From: Flavobacterium sp.
GTDB lineage: Bacteria > Bacteroidota > Bacteroidia > Flavobacteriales > Flavobacteriaceae
Reading direction: 5' to 3'
Assembly (NCBI GenBank): GCA_023259675.1
Contig: JALRGT010000007.1
Location: forward strand, 1 to 64,000
Length of the DNA: 64,000 nt
Part shown: one piece after another, positions 43,912 through 52,456 of the stretch
Layout: each line of letters begins with the position of its first letter
Position numbering within the stretch: the stretch's first letter is position 1
Position numbers and translations under genes: made by a program
The notes under the pieces: generated by a model
Told to the model about the DNA's origin: nothing
What the model saw: only the letters and a program-made list of their open reading frames with translations
Database searches by the model: none

Positions 43912-45663
43912 ATGAAAAAATATTTAATTTTAATACTTTTAAGTTTTCAAGGACTTTGGGCTCAAGTACAATTTGAAGCTAGGGTCAGCAAAAACACGCT
44001 TGGATTAAATGAGCGTTTGCGCATTGATTTTTTCATGAATATTGATGGGGATAATTTTAATGAACCTAATTTTGAAGGTTTCAGAGTTATTGCGGGACCA
44101 AGCCAGCAGGTAAGTCAGTCCTGGGTAAACGGAAAAAGTTCATTTGAAAAAATCTATTCTTATTATCTGTTGCCAAATCAAAAAGGAACATTGACGATTA
44201 AGCAGGCTACCATTGAGTACGAAGGTAAAACGTACAAAACCACTCCGATAAAAATCAATGTCACTGCGGCGGTTGAAGAACCTAAAGACCCAAATGACAC
44301 CAGTGTTTCGGCAGATGATAATATTTATTTGGTTGCCGATATCTCAAAAAACAATCCGTACATCAATGAGCCGATCACGGTAGTTTATAAATTGTATTTC
44401 AGTTACAATATCGGAATTACGAATTGGAGAGAACTCAACAAACCAAAATACAATGATTTTTGGAGTCAAAACATTGATATCAAGCAGTTGGTTGCCGAAG
44501 AAGGAATGTTTAAAGGCGAGAAATACCGTTATGTGGTTTTAAGAAAAACCGTTTTGTATCCCCAAAAATCAGGCAAATTAGATATTGAACCTTTGTCTTT
44601 GGATATTGATGTGCAATTACCTACAAACCGTAGGAATATGTTCGGACAAATGGTATTAAGAGAAGATAGTAAACGAGTATCGGCAGGTACCAAAACAATA
44701 GCTGTAAAAGCACTGCCGGAGGCGGGAAAACCAGATGATTTTTCTGGAGCAGTAGGTAATTTTGATTTTAAAGTCAGACCTTCTAAAACGAGTCTTAAAA
44801 ACGGTGAAAGCCTTGATTTGGTAGTAAGTGTTTCCGGAAAAGGGAATATGAAGTTATTCAATTTACCTAAACCGGTTGTGCCAAATGCATTAGAAATGTA
44901 TGATCCAGTTCATAATGTTCAGGTGAATACTTCGTTAAATGGAATGACAGGAAAAATAAGTGATAGTTATACCATTATACCACAATATAAAGGGGAATAT
45001 CCAATTAAACCGATGCAGTTCACTTATTTTGATTTGAGTTCGGAAGCCTATAAAACCATTACTTCCGATGAAATAATGATAAATGTCTTAGACGGCCCAA
45101 CTCCTAATGAACCAACTTCAACGCCTAATGCCGAAAGTAAGAAAAAGGCAATTGCCGCTACGGAACAATTCAAGTTTATTGCATTAAATACTAATCTGAC
45201 ACCGATTAAGAAAGATGATTTCTATGCTTCCAAAAGATTTTACACTTTTCTGTTTTTGCCTTTTTTAATGATCCCATTAATTGTGTTGTTTAAGAAGAAA
45301 AAAGAGGCCATTGATGCAGACGTTGCAGGAAATAAAATCAGAAGAAATAACAGATTGGCTAAGAAATACCTATCGGAAGCTAAAAAACAAATCAACAATA
45401 AAGAGCCTTTTTATGTGGCATTAGAAAAAGCGATGCATAATTTCTTAAAGGCAAAATTGCATATCGAAACCTCAGAAATGAGCAAAGAAAACATCAAAGA
45501 GCTGTTGTTGAATAGAAATGCCAAACCGGAAGCGGTAAATGATTTTATTGCACTGACAGAAAATTGTGAAGTGGCTCGTTATGCACCATCATCGAGTGCG
45601 GCTATTCAAAATGATTATGACAAAGCAGTCTTAATCATTGCGGAGTTAGAAAAACAGATTTAA
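43912..45663 (+). CDS. batD: BatD, oxygen-tolerance protein
   Basis: This 583-residue BatD has a signal peptide (GLWAQ), several beta-sandwich domains with VVYKLYFSYNIGITNW near residue 160 and PSKTSLKNGESLDLVVSVSGKGN near residue 290, one membrane helix near 444-462 (FLFLPFLMIPLIVLF), and a cytosolic helical tail with FYVALEKAMHNFLKAKL. It matches the BatD/Oxygen_tolerance family in length and layout. It is 75 bases after batC. Confidence 0.92.
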   Translation: MKKYLILILLSFQGLWAQVQFEARVSKNTLGLNERLRIDFFMNIDGDNFNEPNFEGFRVIAGPSQQVSQSWVNGKSSFEKIYSYYLLPNQKGTLTIKQATIEYEGKTYKTTPIKINVTAAVEEPKDPNDTSVSADDNIYLVADISKNNPYINEPITVVYKLYFSYNIGITNWRELNKPKYNDFWSQNIDIKQLVAEEGMFKGEKYRYVVLRKTVLYPQKSGKLDIEPLSLDIDVQLPTNRRNMFGQMVLREDSKRVSAGTKTIAVKALPEAGKPDDFSGAVGNFDFKVRPSKTSLKNGESLDLVVSVSGKGNMKLFNLPKPVVPNALEMYDPVHNVQVNTSLNGMTGKISDSYTIIPQYKGEYPIKPMQFTYFDLSSEAYKTITSDEIMINVLDGPTPNEPTSTPNAESKKKAIAATEQFKFIALNTNLTPIKKDDFYASKRFYTFLFLPFLMIPLIVLFKKKKEAIDADVAGNKIRRNNRLAKKYLSEAKKQINNKEPFYVALEKAMHNFLKAKLHIETSEMSKENIKELLLNRNAKPEAVNDFIALTENCEVARYAPSSSAAIQNDYDKAVLIIAELEKQI

Positions 45664-45685
45664 TGATTATTTTACCATTAATAAA

Positions 45686-46429
45686 ATGAAAAACATAGTT
45701 TATATATTCCTATTGCTATCCCAGATTTTCTTGGCTCAAACCGGTTTTGAGAAAGGAAACGAATTATATCAAAAAAGGAATTACAACGAAGCTGTTCAAG
45801 CGTACAAGAGCGTTTTAGATGCCGGTAAAGAATCGGAAGAACTGTATTTTAATTTGGGGAATTGTTATTATAAATTGAATAAAGTCGCACCAACGATTTA
45901 TTATTATGAAAAAGCCTTAGTGCTTAATCCAAATAATACGGACGTTCAAAATAATTTAAAATTTGCTCAAAAAAGAACAATTGACGAGATAAAAGAAGTG
46001 CCAAAAGTAGGCTTCAATAAATTACTTCGCGATTTCACGGGAATTTATCACTATAATACCTGGGCTTGGATTTCAATCGCTTTTTCAGTCTTGTTTTTAT
46101 GTTTTTTTGTTGGTTATTATTTCTCACCATTAGCATTTAATAAAAGAATATTTTTCTTCGGAATGTTTGTTTTGGCTTCGTTACTTTTTGTAACTATCCT
46201 ATCCGCTTTTTTTGAAAAAAGTCATTTTAATAACGAAAAACCAGCAATTGTTTTTGCTGAAATTTCAGATGTTAAAAGTGAACCTCAAAAACTGGGAGCG
46301 ACAATAGTGACCTTGCATGAAGGGACTAAAGTTTTTGTAAAAGAAATGGTGGGCAATTGGAAAAAAATTCAATTGACAGACGGTACTGAAGGGTGGATTG
46401 AAAAGACCGCAATTAAAGAAGTGAAATAG
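45686..46429 (+). CDS. batE: BatE, TPR-SH3 membrane protein
   Basis: The 247 residues have a signal peptide (QIFLAQ), TPRs at about 20-95 (YFNLGNCYYKLNKVAPTIYYYEKAL), two membrane helices near 122-172, and a C-terminal SH3-like domain ending GTEGWIEKTAI. This combination is diagnostic for BatE. It is the last gene of the Bat operon, 22 bases after batD, and is followed by the convergent cvpA gene. Confidence 0.9.
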   Translation: MKNIVYIFLLLSQIFLAQTGFEKGNELYQKRNYNEAVQAYKSVLDAGKESEELYFNLGNCYYKLNKVAPTIYYYEKALVLNPNNTDVQNNLKFAQKRTIDEIKEVPKVGFNKLLRDFTGIYHYNTWAWISIAFSVLFLCFFVGYYFSPLAFNKRIFFFGMFVLASLLFVTILSAFFEKSHFNNEKPAIVFAEISDVKSEPQKLGATIVTLHEGTKVFVKEMVGNWKKIQLTDGTEGWIEKTAIKEVK

Positions 46430-46453
46430 TTTTTTATGGGTATATAAAAATAG

Positions 46454-46966
46454 TTACTCATTACTCTTTTTCTTCAAGTCATCATACCAATGCTCTAATT
46501 TTGGATATATGAATTGAGAGACTTTTTGAATAGGATTGTAGAAAGTCGAGGAGTCGAAAGTTTCTTGTTTGACCAACCAGTTGTTTTGATTTATTTTATG
46601 AAAAATATTGAAAACGATACTCACAATCAAAATAGTTTTTAATACACTGAGCATACCACCACTTAATTTATTTGGTAAACCCAATAATGCAAATTCGGCT
46701 ATACCGGTTAGAAATTTTGCCAATATTGTTATTCCAATTACCACCAAAATAAAAGTGATAATGAATGCCATTATTTGGATGGTATTGGGATTCCAATGTA
46801 AAAACCCTGATAAAATGTCTTTCATATAGAAAGAAAATTTTATGGCAAAATAAATTCCGGCCAATAGAGAAATTAAAGAAGCCAATTCAATGAAAAATCC
46901 ATTTCTGATGCCTTTGTAAAAAGAAAAAGCAAGTAATCCACCCAAAAAAATATCCAAAAAACCCAT
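46454..46966 (-). CDS. CvpA-family membrane protein
   Basis: The 170-residue inner-membrane protein has four hydrophobic segments and starts MGFLDIFLGGLLAFSFYKGIRNGFF, matching the CvpA family (colicin V production and membrane integrity in E. coli; exact role unclear). A longer frame with 24 extra residues exists upstream, but the conserved start and a TATCTTGG promoter-like sequence lying inside the extension support the inner ATG. Confidence 0.85.
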   Translation of the reverse strand: MGFLDIFLGGLLAFSFYKGIRNGFFIELASLISLLAGIYFAIKFSFYMKDILSGFLHWNPNTIQIMAFIITFILVVIGITILAKFLTGIAEFALLGLPNKLSGGMLSVLKTILIVSIVFNIFHKINQNNWLVKQETFDSSTFYNPIQKVSQFIYPKLEHWYDDLKKKSNE

Positions 46967-46998
46967 ATATACAGAATAAAGAACCAAGATAAATGACT

Positions 46999-47033
46999 TT
47001 TGTAGAATAACCAAATACAACTCCTTATCTTTG
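46999..47033 (+). promoter_or_regulatory. Promoter of the gene at 47095
   Basis: TTTG (46999-47002), then 23 bases, then TATCTTTG (47026-47033) fits the flavobacterial consensus TTG-N17-23-TAnnTTTG. The start codon follows 62 bases later. Confidence 0.5.
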
Positions 47034-47094
47034 GGCATTAAATATAAAGAGAGATGATTTTATTATTCATAACTCAAATTCATAACTCACAAAA

Positions 47095-47451
47095 ATGTCA
47101 AGAGATACACAACTAAAAGAACGCTGGGAACGGCTTGTTACGATACTTTCCGATCAATTTTCTCAAGGGGAAGATTTAGATTTAGATGCCATAATTTACT
47201 TAATCGGTGTTCAAGAACTGGGTAAAGTGCACAGTGAATACAAAAAAGACGAAAAACTAAACTTGATGCATATTGCCATTTGCCGATTATTGGAGCCTTA
47301 TGGTTTTTATCAATTTGAATTTTTTGATGAAGAAGGTTGGCCACATTATAGCGTTAAAGAAGCGTTACCGCCGCTTAAAGCAGGAGAACAAACCGTTTTA
47401 ATGAAAGAAGCCATTGTCAATTATTTCCTCGAAAGAGAACTGATTGATTAA
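47095..47451 (+). CDS. Conserved hypothetical protein before pheS
   Basis: The 118 residues form a small helical protein with DAIIYLIGVQELGK and MHIAICRLLEPYGFYQFEFFDEEGWPHY. I do not know a named family, though it looks like a conserved Bacteroidetes protein. No signal peptide or membrane segment is seen. A good promoter lies upstream, and pheS has its own promoter box, so it need not be co-transcribed with pheS. Confidence 0.65.
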   Translation: MSRDTQLKERWERLVTILSDQFSQGEDLDLDAIIYLIGVQELGKVHSEYKKDEKLNLMHIAICRLLEPYGFYQFEFFDEEGWPHYSVKEALPPLKAGEQTVLMKEAIVNYFLERELID

Positions 47452-47520
47452 TGATGTTAGATTTTGTCGGGAAGTTTAGAAATACTTCTAACTTCTAACG
47501 GCTAACTTCTAACTTTTTCC

Positions 47521-47528
47521 TAAATTTG
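47521..47528 (+). promoter_or_regulatory. -7 element of the pheS promoter
   Basis: TAAATTTG matches TAnnTTTG, 21 bases before the pheS start. Confidence 0.45.
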
Positions 47529-47549
47529 CCCCTCAATTATTGAATGAAA

Positions 47550-48569
47550 ATGATAGACAAGATAAAAGAATATATTGGTGAAGCACAAGCTTTTTCAACA
47601 CAAGATACTGCAGAATTAGAAGCATTTAGAATTAAATTTTTAGGAAGTAAAGGGCTTTTGAAAGAGTTTTTTGCGGAGTTTAAAAATGTGCCTAACGAGC
47701 AAAAAAAGGAATTCGGACAAGTAATCAACTTATTGAAAACAACTGCCGAAGAAAAGGTTAAAGCCACTCAAGAAGCTTTGGAAAGCAAAGAAGAATCCAA
47801 AGGAGTTTATGGCGATTTAACCCGTTCCAGTGAACCAATCACTATCGGTTCCCGTCATCCGATTTCATTAGTAAAAAATCAAATTATCGATATTTTTTCT
47901 ACCATTGGTTTCAATGTTTCTGAAGGTCCGGAAATCGAAGACGACTGGCATAATTTTACGGCATTAAACTTACCGGAATACCATCCGGCGCGTGACATGC
48001 AGGATACTTTTTTCATCCAAACCAATCCTGATATTTTGTTGCGTACCCACACTTCATCAGTACAGGTGCGTTATATGGAAAATAACAAACCACCTATACG
48101 AACCATTTCTCCGGGTCGCGTTTTCCGTAATGAAGCAGTTTCGGCTCGTTCTCACTGTATTTTTCATCAGGTAGAAGGTTTGTATATCGATAAAGACGTT
48201 TCTTTTGCCGACTTGAAACAAACGCTTTTGTATTTCACTAAAGAGATGTTCGGAAAGTCAAAAATCCGCTTGCGTCCTTCTTATTTTCCATTTACGGAGC
48301 CAAGTGCTGAGATTGATATTTATTGGGGATTAAAAACCGAAACTGATTACAGAATTACCAAAGGAACCGGTTGGTTAGAAATTGGTGGTTGCGGTATGGT
48401 AGATCCGAATGTGTTGAAAAATTGCGGTATCGATTCAGATGAATACACGGGATTTGCTTTTGGTATGGGAGTGGAACGTATTGCCATGTTGAATTATCAA
48501 ATCGGGGATATTCGTATGTTCTATGAAAACGATGTGCGTTTCTTAGAGCAATTTAAAGCAAGTATCTAA
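47550..48569 (+). CDS. pheS: Phenylalanyl-tRNA synthetase alpha subunit
   Basis: This 339-residue class II synthetase subunit has motif 2 FRNEAVSARSHCIFHQVEG near residue 190 and motif 3 GFAFGMGVERIAML near residue 304. The N-terminal coiled coil is present. It attaches Phe to tRNA-Phe together with PheT, whose gene is not in the window. A second ATG two codons upstream is possible; the one used matches the usual MIDKIKEYI start. Confidence 0.95.
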   Translation: MIDKIKEYIGEAQAFSTQDTAELEAFRIKFLGSKGLLKEFFAEFKNVPNEQKKEFGQVINLLKTTAEEKVKATQEALESKEESKGVYGDLTRSSEPITIGSRHPISLVKNQIIDIFSTIGFNVSEGPEIEDDWHNFTALNLPEYHPARDMQDTFFIQTNPDILLRTHTSSVQVRYMENNKPPIRTISPGRVFRNEAVSARSHCIFHQVEGLYIDKDVSFADLKQTLLYFTKEMFGKSKIRLRPSYFPFTEPSAEIDIYWGLKTETDYRITKGTGWLEIGGCGMVDPNVLKNCGIDSDEYTGFAFGMGVERIAMLNYQIGDIRMFYENDVRFLEQFKASI

Positions 48570-48587
48570 AAATTTAAGATTTTCGAA

Positions 48588-48635
48588 TAACGATTTTCGA
48601 ATTCAGATTTAAACTTCTGAAATCAAAAATCGTTA
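48588..48635. repeat. Palindrome with 20-base arms before the gene at 48658
   Basis: TAACGATTTTCGAATTCAGA and TCTGAAATCAAAAATCGTTA pair at 18 of 20 positions around an 8-base loop. The right half extends into the 25-base sequence shared with 39170-39194. Confidence 0.6.
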
Positions 48636-48657
48636 ATCTGCATTCAAAAATAAAATA

Positions 48658-49065
48658 ATGAAATCCGACATCATCATTCCCGAAGTAGAAAATGTTTTCC
48701 TAGCCGCCGTTCAAGAATGGAACGACGATTTCATGGAGAAAGTTTGGTATGTTTACCTTATTAACGATAGCGATTTTCAATTGGATAGCGTTATGGCAGT
48801 TTCAAAAGCTTTCGGTACTATTGATGGCGAAATGAAAAAAACCTCGCTTTTACGTCATGCTTTCGTAGAAGTTCCAGCTGTTTCTGTAGTTAAAATTGAA
48901 ATGATTGAAAAAAGTGTATTGGCCTTAAACAATGAATTTATGGTGACTTTTTTCATTGGAAATACCTTGTACGATAAAAAATATATTTTCAAAGCCAATT
49001 CCATAAATGAATCGACAGTAGAAGAAGTACCATTGTTATTTGTTGATGGGGTTATGGTAAAATAA
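48658..49065 (+). CDS. Conserved hypothetical protein
   Basis: This 135-residue soluble protein has mixed alpha/beta content, with WNDDFMEKVWYVYLIND and SLLRHAFVEVPAVSVVKIEMIEKSVLALNNEFMVTFFIG. I do not recognise the family. It lies 23 bases after a strong palindrome and is followed by a strong terminator, so it may be a single-gene transcript, possibly with read-through from pheS. Confidence 0.7.
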   Translation: MKSDIIIPEVENVFLAAVQEWNDDFMEKVWYVYLINDSDFQLDSVMAVSKAFGTIDGEMKKTSLLRHAFVEVPAVSVVKIEMIEKSVLALNNEFMVTFFIGNTLYDKKYIFKANSINESTVEEVPLLFVDGVMVK

Positions 49066-49086
49066 ATTAAAATTTTTCAGATACAA

Positions 49087-49127
49087 CAAAGGCAGCATTT
49101 CTATTGAGATGCTGCCTTTGTTTTTTT
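49087..49127 (+). terminator. Terminator
   Basis: CAAAGGCAGCATTTC and GAGATGCTGCCTTTG form a long hairpin followed by TTTTTTT, 21 bases after the preceding stop. The convergent gpsA gene ends just beyond. Confidence 0.8.
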
Positions 49128-49144
49128 ATTAAAATCGGTGAAGA

Positions 49145-50140
49145 TTAATCCAGTTTGTCAGTGAGTTTCTTAAAGACACTTTTGGCATTTTTTCCTTCGT
49201 ATAAAACTTCATAAACGGCATCTATAATAGGCGTTTTGGCACCATAACCTTGATTGAGTTTATAAGCGCTTTTGGTAGCATAATAGCCTTCGGCAATCAT
49301 GCTCATTTCCATCATGGCACTTTTTACGGTATAGCCTTTCCCAATCATATTTCCGAACATTCTATTTCTGGAAAAAACAGAATATCCTGTTACCAATAAA
49401 TCACCCAAATAAGCCGAATCATTGATGTTTCGCTTCATTTTGTGCACTTTCCGGATGAATTTTTTCATCTCTCGAATGGCATTACTCATCAATACCGCCT
49501 GAAAATTATCACCATAACCCAAACCATGGGAAATTCCGGCTGCAATGGCATAAATATTTTTTAGCATCGCCGCATACTCCGTTCCGATGATGTCATCGGT
49601 TATTTTAGTTTTGATATAATTACTGGATAATTTTTTGGCAACCAGAGTGGCTTTGTCTGGATCGCCACAAGCGATAGTCAGGTAAGAAAGTCTTTCTAGT
49701 GCTACTTCCTCGGCATGACAAGGCCCGGTAATTACACCAATATTGTAATAGGGAATTTCATATTGTACATGAAAATGCTCTCCAACGATTAAACTCGTTT
49801 CAGGAACAATTCCTTTTATAGCCGAAAAAATGATTTTATCCTTAAGGGAAATAGTCAGTTTTTCCAATTCTGATTCTAAGAATGCTGATGGAATGGCAAA
49901 TATGAGATAATCAGCGTAAGCAACCGCTTCATTAATGTCATTGGTTAGTTTCAGTTTTGTAGTGTCAAATTCGACAGAACTGATATAATTCGGATTGTGT
50001 TTGTAAGCCTCGATGTGTTCGATTGCAGCCTCATTTCGCATATACCAGGAAACTTCAGATAGATTAGAACAAAGCATCTTTGTAATTGCAGTTGCCCAAC
50101 TACCACCACCAATTACAGCAAATTTTATATTTTCGGCCAT
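49145..50140 (-). CDS. gpsA: NAD(P)-dependent glycerol-3-phosphate dehydrogenase
   Basis: This 331-residue enzyme makes sn-glycerol-3-phosphate for phospholipids. It has the dinucleotide motif VIGGGSWATA near residue 9, GVITGPCHAEEVA near residue 137, the catalytic Lys in AAMLKNIYAIAAG near residue 193, and LGDLLVTGYSVFSRNR. All are typical of GpsA. Cytosolic and monocistronic; the upstream 299 bases hold a candidate small transcript on the other strand. Confidence 0.94.
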   Translation of the reverse strand: MAENIKFAVIGGGSWATAITKMLCSNLSEVSWYMRNEAAIEHIEAYKHNPNYISSVEFDTTKLKLTNDINEAVAYADYLIFAIPSAFLESELEKLTISLKDKIIFSAIKGIVPETSLIVGEHFHVQYEIPYYNIGVITGPCHAEEVALERLSYLTIACGDPDKATLVAKKLSSNYIKTKITDDIIGTEYAAMLKNIYAIAAGISHGLGYGDNFQAVLMSNAIREMKKFIRKVHKMKRNINDSAYLGDLLVTGYSVFSRNRMFGNMIGKGYTVKSAMMEMSMIAEGYYATKSAYKLNQGYGAKTPIIDAVYEVLYEGKNAKSVFKKLTDKLD

Positions 50141-50310
50141 TTTTGAATTTTATTTAACCAAAAGTACTTAAAAAAGTAGGTATCAAACAAAAATAATTGG
50201 GAAGAACCTTGATTTAATTAACGGAAAAAGAACAAATAAATATTTTTTTTAAATTTATTATAATTTCATGCAATATAAATTTATTTCATCCGTTGTAAGT
50301 TATTATTAAT

Positions 50311-50415
50311 TAGTTTTTTAATAAGTAAATGGAAGTTAATTTAGTTAGTTTAGTTAGTTTTGTTTTGGTGTTATGAGAAAGGCGTCCTAGAATCAAATCT
50401 GAGAACGCCTTTTTA
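50311..50415 (+). ncRNA. Candidate small transcript with a 15-codon ORF and terminator
   Basis: A promoter-like TTG (50293) and TAGTTTTT (50311; one base off TAnnTTTG) precede a short ORF at 50329-50376 (MEVNLVSLVSFVLVL). A strong hairpin follows at once: AAAGGCGT and ACGCCTTT, with an inner AGA/TCT stem, then TTTTT. Nothing else on the plus strand needs this terminator, since it points toward the end of the convergent alcohol dehydrogenase gene. It could encode a tiny hydrophobic peptide or be a non-coding RNA. Confidence 0.4.
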
Positions 50416-50439
50416 TTTGGATAATAATGAAAAATTAAA

Positions 50440-51603
50440 CTAATAACTCATTTCTACAATTGATTTTACTTTGTCTAAAGTAACCTTTTGGTTTTCTCCC
50501 AATCCTTTCCAACCTCTTTCTTCAAAACGATTCACAATAAAATCGGAAGTTGCAGAATACTCATTGGTGTATTCTGAAAGACGAGTATCCATTCCCATTG
50601 TATGGAAAAATGCAACAGTTTTATTAATCGCTTCAGTAGCAATTTCTTCTTCTGTTCCTTCTAAGTGAAAGATGCGTTTGCCATATTGTGCTAATTTTCC
50701 TTTTTTGGTTTCAAACATTACTTTATATAAATTGGGAGCAACTACCGCTAAAGTTCGCGCATGATCGATACCATATAAAGCGGTCAATTCATGACCAATC
50801 ATATGTGTCGCCCAATCACTTGGAACTCCTTTTTGAATCAATCCGTTCAATGCCATCGTGCAACTCCACATAAAATTGGAAGCTAAAGCATAATCTGTCG
50901 GGTTTTCAACCACTTTTGGACCAATTTCGATTAAGGTCTGTAAAATTCCTTCGGCAATTCTGTCCTGTAAATAACCTTCATGTGGATACGTTAAGTATTG
51001 TTCCATGACGTGCATATAAGCATCTACAACTCCGTTTTGTAATTGTCTTTTTGGTAAAGAAGCAATAACTGTTGGATCGCAAATAGAAAATACTGGAAAC
51101 AAAGCACTTCCTCCCAACGTCAATTTTTCTTGTGTTGCAGCAATGGTAACTACTGCACCCGAATTCATTTCGCTTCCTGTCGCGGGCAAAGTTAATACGG
51201 TTCCAAAAGGGATCACTTTAGATAAATCTTTGAATAGAATGCGTTTTTGAAGTATTTCAATTGGATCACCTTCATATTGAACAGCTCCTGATATAAATTT
51301 CACTCCATCGATTACCGAACCGCCACCAACAGCCAATATAAAATTGATGTTTTGTTCTTTGATAATTGTAACCGCTTTCATCAATGTTTCAAAATGTGGA
51401 TTGGGTTCGATGCCGCCAAATTCCACCACCTCAAAACCTTTTAGATTTTGAATTACTTGATCGTAGATTCCATTTTTGAAGATGCTTCCGCCTCCGTATG
51501 CTACTAATATTTTTGAACCTTTTGGAACTAATGTGGGTAATTTTTCGATTTGTCCTTTTCCAAAAACAAGATTCGTAGGATTGTATAATTCGAAGTTTAA
51601 CAT
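50440..51603 (-). CDS. Iron-containing alcohol dehydrogenase (YqhD/BDH-like)
   Basis: This 387-residue group III dehydrogenase has GGGSIFKNG near residue 38, LAVGGGSVIDGVKF near residue 90, TLPATGSEMNSGAVV near residue 139, and the metal ligands in DAYMHVMEQYL and IGHELTALYGIDHARTL (Asp and His residues near 194, 198, 267, 281). It resembles the NADPH-dependent YqhD-type aldehyde reductases. It lies 1 base after the DJ-1-like gene and is very likely in the same operon, which suggests aldehyde detoxification. Confidence 0.9.
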   Translation of the reverse strand: MLNFELYNPTNLVFGKGQIEKLPTLVPKGSKILVAYGGGSIFKNGIYDQVIQNLKGFEVVEFGGIEPNPHFETLMKAVTIIKEQNINFILAVGGGSVIDGVKFISGAVQYEGDPIEILQKRILFKDLSKVIPFGTVLTLPATGSEMNSGAVVTIAATQEKLTLGGSALFPVFSICDPTVIASLPKRQLQNGVVDAYMHVMEQYLTYPHEGYLQDRIAEGILQTLIEIGPKVVENPTDYALASNFMWSCTMALNGLIQKGVPSDWATHMIGHELTALYGIDHARTLAVVAPNLYKVMFETKKGKLAQYGKRIFHLEGTEEEIATEAINKTVAFFHTMGMDTRLSEYTNEYSATSDFIVNRFEERGWKGLGENQKVTLDKVKSIVEMSY

Positions 51604-51604
51604 G

Positions 51605-52369
51605 TTAATTTTTTGAATTTAATTGTTGGAATAATTTTTCGGCAACTAGTTTAGAAGAAGCAGGATTCTGTCCGGTAATTAATAAGCCATCTTCTACAGC
51701 GTAAGGTTGCCAGTCTGCTGCTTTTGAATAAGTGGCGCCATGAGCTTGTAATACTTCTTCCAATAAAAACGGAACGACATTGGTTAAGCCTACAGCAGCT
51801 TCTTCAGTATTAGAGAATCCGGTTACTTTTTTTCCTTTTACTAAGTACTCTCCATCTACTTTTACCTCTTTCAGTACTCCAGGAGCATGACAAACAAAAG
51901 CAACTGGTTTATTATGATTGTAAAAAGCTTCAATCAAAGCTTTCGAATTTTTATCGGTGGCTAAATCCCAAAGTGGGCCATGACCTCCCGGATAAAAAAC
52001 AGCATCATAATCTGCTTCATTTACTTCGGATAATTTTTTAGTATTTTTCAGTTTATTTAAAAGTGCTGTATCCGCATCAAATCTTTTGGTGTCTGCTGTT
52101 GCTGAAGCAGGGTCTGCACTTTTTGGGTCAATAGGCGGTTGTCCTCCTAATGGTGTAGCAATCTCAATTTGAACTCCTTGATCAGCCAATTCATAATAAG
52201 GCGCTGCAAATTCTTCGGTCCAAAATCCTGTTTTTTCTCCGGTATTTCCTAGTTTATCGTGACTGGTAAGGACAAATAGTACTTTTTTCATGTTTTTTTG
52301 ATTTTGAGCAGTAGTAGTAAAACAATTTACGGTTGCTACTATAATGGTAAATAATGCTATTTTTTTCAT
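51605..52369 (-). CDS. Exported DJ-1/PfpI-family protein (Hsp31-like)
   Basis: The 254 residues start with a signal-peptide-like stretch (MKKIALFTIIVATVN, cleavage near TTTAQ), followed by the DJ-1 domain from VLFVLTSHDKLGNTGEKTGFWTEE near residue 30. The nucleophile Cys is in VAFVCHAPGVL near residue 163, and the acidic partner is in the GFWTEE region. Hsp31-type members act as glyoxalase III or deglycase on methylglyoxal. A promoter box overlaps an alternative TTG start, so the ATG used is preferred. An internal Met (about residue 27) could give a cytosolic form. Confidence 0.85.
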   Translation of the reverse strand: MKKIALFTIIVATVNCFTTTAQNQKNMKKVLFVLTSHDKLGNTGEKTGFWTEEFAAPYYELADQGVQIEIATPLGGQPPIDPKSADPASATADTKRFDADTALLNKLKNTKKLSEVNEADYDAVFYPGGHGPLWDLATDKNSKALIEAFYNHNKPVAFVCHAPGVLKEVKVDGEYLVKGKKVTGFSNTEEAAVGLTNVVPFLLEEVLQAHGATYSKAADWQPYAVEDGLLITGQNPASSKLVAEKLFQQLNSKN

Positions 52370-52387
52370 TTTCGTTTTTTGATTAAA

Positions 52388-52437
52388 CAAATTTAGGGTT
52401 AATATGCTATTAGTAAAAATAATTTAAATTATGTTTG
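52388..52437. promoter_or_regulatory. Divergent promoters with a palindromic candidate operator
   Basis: TAAATTTG on the minus strand (52388-52395) and TATGTTTG on the plus strand (52430-52437) are -7 elements for the DJ-1 gene and the LysR gene. ATAATTTAAATTAT (52419-52432) is a perfect palindrome that overlaps the LysR box, as expected for autoregulation by a LysR-type protein. Confidence 0.45.
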
Positions 52438-52456
52438 TGATAAATATATTTATATC

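Noticed and set aside
46967..47038. Longer start for the CvpA-family protein
   Set aside because: The extra residues are not family-like and overlap a promoter sequence for the opposite gene.
50141..50439. tRNA or known structured RNA between gpsA and the alcohol dehydrogenase gene
   Set aside because: No cloverleaf or CCA-type end can be traced; only the small ORF and terminator hairpin are supported.
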